A stretch of 64,000 nt of DNA from contig CASDOP010000012.1 in NCBI GenBank assembly GCA_949282385.1, positions 53,949-117,948 on the forward strand. Direction: 5' to 3'. A program made the translations under genes and the position numbers. The notes below the pieces were generated by a model. It searched no databases. It had not been told where the DNA came from and saw only the letters and a program-made list of their open reading frames with translations. Origin of the DNA: an uncultured Clostridia bacterium. Lineage in GTDB: Bacteria > Bacillota > Clostridia > Christensenellales > Borkfalkiaceae. Shown here piece after piece: positions 59,689 through 64,000 of this stretch; the first letter of the stretch is position 1; each line of letters begins with the position of its first letter.

Positions 59689-59726
59689 AAGACTGCGGCG
59701 GCGCTTGAAAGCGCCGCCGCAGTCTT
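59689..59726. repeat. GC-rich palindrome in the spacer after the SDR gene
   Basis: About 16-18-bp inverted repeat (59689-59706 with 59709-59726). The spacer 59473-59979 has no supported gene. It may serve as a terminator for the leftward gene ending at 59980, though no clean T-run follows on that strand. Confidence 0.5.
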
Positions 59727-59979
59727 TACGGTTGCATATTATGCAATTTTATGTATGCGCACTCTTCGCGGCGCGAGCCGCGCATGCGCATGATGGGCAA
59801 AATATGCCGAAGACCTTGCGGCGACGGCGTTACCCGAATATATTAATCTGCAAAGTGCTAAAAAAGTGCTAAATACTCGACTTTTGAAAAAATTGCAGCA
59901 AGTTAAATTTGGCTTATTGCGAAGAGGAAAAACGGGCGATTGTTGCGCGGAAATTGTCGCATTCAGGCGGTGGAAGCGA

Positions 59980-61461
59980 TTATTGCTCCGCGGCGGCGCT
60001 TTCGCGCAGGGAAGAGAGGAACTTTTTGTAATTTTTGGTATGAAAAATCTTTGCAATCAGTTTGCCTATTTCGTCGGGTTCGTCCGAAGGTATCACATAG
60101 TCCGCCGCTTGCTTTACATAGTCGGGCGCGCTTGAAAGGCAGAACGAAAAGTCGGCTTTTTTCATCGCGCCTACGTCCGTCCTGCCCGAGCCGAAGCAAA
60201 TAAGGCAGTCGTGGTCCCCGCACCCGAGCGCGCCGAGCGCGTTTTCCTTGAGCGCGTCCTTATAGTTGATTTTTAGGAAGCTGTAACCTTCCACGCCCTG
60301 GAAGGGATAGCTTATGACGTTGAACAGCTCCGCGCAGTCGAGTTTTGCAAAGTCCGCGGTTATGCCCTGCACAATTTCGTCCTTTTCAATTATTACATAC
60401 TGCGCTATGTCCATATCCTTGGGAACTTTTGCCCTCACAAAGGTGTAGGAAGAGGACTTTCTGCGGCGCGAATAATATTCCGCCGCGCCCTTGCTTTCAA
60501 CGCTGTCGTAGTAGCAGTGCAGCGTGTTTTCGCTTATCAGGTAGGAAAAAACGTTTACGCCGTAGCTTTCAAACAGCGCCTCCGGGCATTCGCGCAGCGA
60601 GTGGTCTATGCACACAACCGAGCTGTAGCTCTCTTCCACGGGGTCGTATACGGCGCAGCCCGTCATTACGATTATCGGCTTTTTCAGCTTTACGTTGCGG
60701 AAAATGTTGCGCAGCGAAGTCAGCGCTCTCGTCGTCATGAACGTGAAGTTGCACCGCTCGCCCGTCAGCGCGTTGAGCTTGTATTCCATAAAGGGCGAAA
60801 GCTCGTGCTTGGCGTTGAGCATGGCGTTATCGAGCGAGGATATGAACAGAATATTTCTGTTTTTTATAAAATAGTGGGGGAAGGTGTTGACGAACAGCGC
60901 GACCAACACGCCGATAACGGTGGAGAGTATGCGGTTTGTGGCAAACAGGAAGGGCGGCATGCCGCCGTTGCGTATGGAAACCGTAACGGAAAGGTATGTA
61001 AGGCACGCCACGAAAGTGGCGGAGGTTACTTTGAGCTTTACGGTTATTACTATAAGCAGAATAATTCCCGCGGACACCGCCGAATAGAGTATGGCGTCGT
61101 ACGGCAGGCTGCCCGATTTCATGCCTATGGCGTCGAGGAAAATCCACTCTATTATCTGCACAACGATAAATCCGTAATAACCGCCGACTACAGTGCCTAC
61201 GGAGCGAATTCTCGCCTGCTGTCGGGAGGAAGCTATGTCGCGGTGCATGGCGTAAACGGCGGCTATGCCGGCAAAGAAAGGCGTGTAAAAGTTTGTGGGC
61301 GCGTACCATAAATCTTCGCGCGCGGAAAGCTCTGCGGGCGTTTCGAAAATGCCGCAGACGAAATTTATTGCGTAAAGTATGAGGTAAATCCCTAAAGTAA
61401 TTAAAACGGCGATAAAAGTTTTTATCGTTCTCTTGCCTATTTTCATAATTTTCCCCGTCAT
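59980..61461 (-). CDS. FUSC/DUF939-like membrane domain fused to degenerate HAD domain
   Basis: 493 residues. N-terminal half (about 1-205) has six or so hydrophobic spans in the aromatic-acid-exporter/FUSC pattern (TFIAVLITLGIYLILYAI, RIRSVGTVVGGYYGFIVVQ). C-terminal half (about 205-490) follows the Cof-type HAD layout, but the nucleophile motif DxDGT reads SSLDNAML (first Asp replaced by Ser, about 209-216) and the late GDGxND loop reads GSGRTD (about 425-430). It is probably a pseudo-phosphatase acting as a sensor or regulator of the membrane part; this is inference. Confidence 0.75.
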   Translation of the reverse strand: MTGKIMKIGKRTIKTFIAVLITLGIYLILYAINFVCGIFETPAELSAREDLWYAPTNFYTPFFAGIAAVYAMHRDIASSRQQARIRSVGTVVGGYYGFIVVQIIEWIFLDAIGMKSGSLPYDAILYSAVSAGIILLIVITVKLKVTSATFVACLTYLSVTVSIRNGGMPPFLFATNRILSTVIGVLVALFVNTFPHYFIKNRNILFISSLDNAMLNAKHELSPFMEYKLNALTGERCNFTFMTTRALTSLRNIFRNVKLKKPIIVMTGCAVYDPVEESYSSVVCIDHSLRECPEALFESYGVNVFSYLISENTLHCYYDSVESKGAAEYYSRRRKSSSYTFVRAKVPKDMDIAQYVIIEKDEIVQGITADFAKLDCAELFNVISYPFQGVEGYSFLKINYKDALKENALGALGCGDHDCLICFGSGRTDVGAMKKADFSFCLSSAPDYVKQAADYVIPSDEPDEIGKLIAKIFHTKNYKKFLSSLRESAAAEQ

Positions 61462-61677
61462 ATGTCCGCCCTCGGGCGCGCAATACGCGCCCGAGGGCGC
61501 AGATTACAAAATTATTATAACATAACTTTTCAATATGGCAACAGCGCGGCATATTTTGCCCTGAAAAAATTAAAAAAAATCGTTCATGTCGTGTAAAAAC
61601 CGAAAATGTGCGCAAAGCGATAAAAAAGTTGTTTCATTTGCTTGCTTTTTGCATTTTTCGGGCATAGAATAGTGGCT

Positions 61678-62820
61678 ATGTACAAGGTGGCAGCGCGCCC
61701 GCTTTCGGCGCCCAATTTCAAAAAGTTCATATTCAAGAACATGGTGCTGTGGATAGCCGTTCTCGCGGCGGCAATCACCTGTATTTTCGTGCCTTTCGAC
61801 GAGGCTTATGCCGATTACTTCGACTGGCGCACGGTAGGTTGCCTTTTCAGCACTCTTTTGGTCGTGTGCGCGTTCCGCGACATTCACGTCTTCGAGTACA
61901 TAGCCTGCGCCATAGTCAAGCACATGGGCAACACGCGCAACGCCGTTCTCGCGCTCGTAATGATCACTTACGTCGCGTCCATGATACTCGCAAACGACAT
62001 GGCTCTCATAACTTTCCTGCCCCTCGGTTACTTTGTGCTTAAAAGCTGCGGCAAGGAAAAGCACATGGCGTTCACTTTCGTCATGCAGAACGTCGCCGCA
62101 AACCTCGGCGGCATGCTAACGCCCTTCGGCAATCCCCAGAACTTATATCTCTATTCGTACTATAATATCCCCACGGGCGAGTTCTTCGCGATAATGTCCA
62201 TTCCCTTCGTCGTAGCGCTCGTCATGATACTTGCAACCTGCATGTTCGTCAGAAAGGAACAGCTTACGCTCGTCGTTCCCGCGGCTGCCGCTCCCTGCCT
62301 GTGGCGCACCATAGTTTATTCGCTCCTTTTCGTGCTTTCAATCTGCACGGTGTTCCGTCTTTTCCCCTATTATTGGGGCGTGCTTGCGGTTTTCATCGCC
62401 GTTCTCGCACTCGACTGGCACGCCGTGTTAAAGGTTGACTATGCACTGCTTTTAACCTTCTGCGCGTTCTTCGTCTTTGCGGGCAACATGGCTCGCATAC
62501 CCGCCGTGCAGCAGCTTCTTTCGGCGGCTGTCGCTTCTTCGCCCCTTCTCATGGGCGTGGCTTGTTGCCAGTGCATAAGCAACGTGCCTTCGTCCGTGCT
62601 TCTTTCCAAATTCACGGGCGACTACGCCAATCTGCTCGTCGCCGTCAACATCGGCGGTCTGGGAACGCCCATCGCCTCGCTCGCCAGCCTCATAACGCTC
62701 AACCAGTACAGGTCGCTCGGCGACGGACATTTCGGCAGATACATAGCTTTATTCAGCGCGATAAACTTTTCTTTTCTCTTCGTGCTGGTCGGCGTGCAGA
62801 TGCTCATAACCCTGATTTAA
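61678..62820 (+). CDS. ArsB/NhaD/SLC13-superfamily transporter
   Basis: 380 residues from the ATG at 61678; a TTG at 61642 is possible. About 10 membrane spans with the superfamily hallmarks: ILANDMALITFLPLGYFVL (about 102-120, ND motif) and VAANLGGMLTPFGNPQNLYL (about 138-157), repeated in weaker form as CQCISNVPSSVLLSKFTGDY and GTPIASLASLI. This superfamily moves dicarboxylates, citrate, arsenite or Na+/H+; the substrate is unknown. Divergent from the FUSC-HAD gene. Confidence 0.85.
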   Translation: MYKVAARPLSAPNFKKFIFKNMVLWIAVLAAAITCIFVPFDEAYADYFDWRTVGCLFSTLLVVCAFRDIHVFEYIACAIVKHMGNTRNAVLALVMITYVASMILANDMALITFLPLGYFVLKSCGKEKHMAFTFVMQNVAANLGGMLTPFGNPQNLYLYSYYNIPTGEFFAIMSIPFVVALVMILATCMFVRKEQLTLVVPAAAAPCLWRTIVYSLLFVLSICTVFRLFPYYWGVLAVFIAVLALDWHAVLKVDYALLLTFCAFFVFAGNMARIPAVQQLLSAAVASSPLLMGVACCQCISNVPSSVLLSKFTGDYANLLVAVNIGGLGTPIASLASLITLNQYRSLGDGHFGRYIALFSAINFSFLFVLVGVQMLITLI

Positions 62821-62911
62821 CTCCGCTTTCGCCGTCAGCCGCACCAGTTATTTCGCAGACGCGGCAAAGCGCAATAAAACTGCTGTATAATATGCTTATT
62901 CAAGGCATAAT

Positions 62912-62946
62912 AAGCCCCCTTCCGCCGAGCGGAAGGGGGCTTTTCA
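62912..62946. terminator. Bidirectional terminator
   Basis: Perfect 14-bp stem (62912-62925 with 62929-62942), CGA loop, T's on the plus strand; between convergent genes ending at 62820 and 62980. Confidence 0.8.
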
Positions 62947-62979
62947 GATTTTTTCGTAAAAGTTTAAAGTTTTCGCGCG

Positions 62980-63912
62980 CTATTTTATCGTTTTGTCGCG
63001 GCGTACAGCCTTCGCCAGACCGAACGCTTGGATGAGCGTGCCGATCAAGGTAAATACAAAGGTCAAGGCGAGGTCTTTTATTATCATGCCCGCGATCTCC
63101 GCGTCGGACATTATAAACCAGAACGCGTCAATGGCGTCCATGTGCGCGCTGGCCTCTTCGGCGGCTATGCCCGCGGCGACGACGTAAATTATGAATATGG
63201 CAAGCTCGATAAGCACGAGAGAGGTTACGCTCACGGTAATAACCATTACTTTATCCGGCTTACCGCCGAACTTGCGGTAGAAGAACGCGCCTGCGAAAAT
63301 CGCAACGATTGCCGACAGCGCCGATATGTAACCCAATAAATACAACCCTACCGCCAGAGCCGCGCCTATGACCGCGCCCGTCAGCGCGCCTAAAAAACCG
63401 CGCAGGCGGTTGGGCGCAACCTCTTCAAAGGCGGCGTTTTCGCTCTCTATTTTTTCGTTCAGACCGTCCACGCACGCGCAGTGCAGCGTTACGTTCAGGT
63501 CGCCTATATGGAAAGATTTATTTTCCTTCGCCTCCATAAGTTCGCCGCACATCGGGCAGAACTGACTGCCGAGCGCGCCCTCCTGGGTGATTATGGTATA
63601 AATCGCGTCCACCTCGGCGGGCAGTCTCGCCATCAGCCTTTTTACCGTCAGCGCGTCGTTGAATCCCAATAAAAGCCCGAACGGCGTAAACTCTGCCTTG
63701 CTTTGAGGAATTTGCAGTTGGCTTATGCGCGCGAGTATCGCCGCCTGCTGTTTTTCGTCGGCGTGCGCGCTTATGTGAATTTTAAGCGGAAAATAAATGT
63801 CTAAAATATTCCAAAAGAGCCGCGTTTCGTAGCCTTTGACGATGCCTTCCGCAATATTTTTATTGACCGTCAGACCGAGCGCCTGACAGTATGCCGCAAC
63901 TTTTTTGTTCAT
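62980..63912 (-). CDS. Unknown membrane protein with zinc knuckle
   Basis: 310 residues. The N-terminal half is soluble, with a CPMCGE knuckle (about 120-125) and a later HCACVD (about 145-150) that could complete a Zn site. Then four hydrophobic spans (about 172-195, 198-213, 222-247, 278-302), the first GALTGAVIGAALAVGLYLLGY. No family recognised. AGAGAG lies about 10 bases before the ATG. Right of it (63913-64000) no gene is seen. Confidence 0.65.
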   Translation of the reverse strand: MNKKVAAYCQALGLTVNKNIAEGIVKGYETRLFWNILDIYFPLKIHISAHADEKQQAAILARISQLQIPQSKAEFTPFGLLLGFNDALTVKRLMARLPAEVDAIYTIITQEGALGSQFCPMCGELMEAKENKSFHIGDLNVTLHCACVDGLNEKIESENAAFEEVAPNRLRGFLGALTGAVIGAALAVGLYLLGYISALSAIVAIFAGAFFYRKFGGKPDKVMVITVSVTSLVLIELAIFIIYVVAAGIAAEEASAHMDAIDAFWFIMSDAEIAGMIIKDLALTFVFTLIGTLIQAFGLAKAVRRDKTIK

Positions 63913-64000
63913 GTTATATTCTCTCTGTTATCAGTCTGTTAAAATTATAAATCGCTTGCCCTCCCTTTGCCAACGGGTAAATAAATTTTAACGGGCGGCG

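Noticed and set aside
60517..61311. 264-residue frame opposite the FUSC-HAD gene
   Set aside because: Composition is Arg/His/Tyr-rich with no family features; the minus-strand product has clear spans and HAD layout.

Overview
The window looks like the replication-origin region of an endospore-forming Clostridia-type Firmicute. Evidence: spoIIR, sleB, ypeB and yyaC (spore formation and germination), soj/spo0J-type parA and parB with several parS-like sites, the set dnaN-rpmH-rnpA-yidD-yidC-jag, rsmG, a GTP-type PEP carboxykinase, and the Firmicute neighbourhoods speA/yaaO-like-tmk-holB-ricT and trmN6/yabB-rsmI. The genus cannot be named from the sequence; dense GC-rich hairpin terminators and intergenic repeats suggest a little-studied gut lineage.

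Layout. 1-7060: foreign element next to a tRNA-Leu gene, with a Zn-ribbon DNA methylase (cut by the window edge), an XRE regulator, a 405-residue HTH protein, a DUF6291-like protein, a strongly folded RNA-like region, a MobL-type relaxase and a tyrosine integrase; it reads as an integrative mobilizable element. 7061-7853: tRNA genes Leu, Cys, Gly and Val plus a duplicated half of the Leu gene. 7997-12667: GH43 glycosidase, then spoIIR and the sleB-ypeB pair. 12956-17618: accessory membrane and unknown proteins, a methyltransferase, and a DUF2156-GNAT fusion. 17793-22694: parB, parA and ftsH, read leftward. 22695-27977: origin region with parS-like sites, two clusters of DnaA-box-like motifs, yyaC, a GNAT enzyme, a SLOG protein and rsmG. 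27978-32162: dnaN, rpmH, rnpA, yidD, yidC and jag, read rightward. 32163-40683: a 224-225 bp tandem repeat, a small regulator, pckG, an unknown two-domain protein, a YiiX-like papain-fold hydrolase, small clostridial proteins, and an Lrp regulator with an aminotransferase. 40705-50523: long rightward housekeeping run greA, lysS, decarboxylase, tmk, holB, ricT, ferredoxin, trmN6, rsmI, a DUF697 protein and an HD hydrolase. 51234-54906: heterodimeric ABC exporter. 55410-58413: ECF sigma factor and membrane anti-sigma factor, diverging from a lipoprotein that shares a domain with the anti-sigma factor. 58672-63912: SDR dehydrogenase, a membrane protein fused to a degenerate HAD domain, an ion transporter and an unknown zinc-knuckle membrane protein.

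Genes point mostly left before about 27.4 kb and mostly right after it, and the spacer between rsmG and dnaN has DnaA-box-like motifs followed by an AT-rich tract, so oriC most likely lies at 27.43-27.95 kb. dnaA is not in the window, which is unusual beside dnaN. The most interesting items are this origin arrangement, the folded RNA-like leader before the relaxase, the membrane protein with a pseudo-HAD domain, the anti-sigma/lipoprotein pair, and the families of intergenic repeats.
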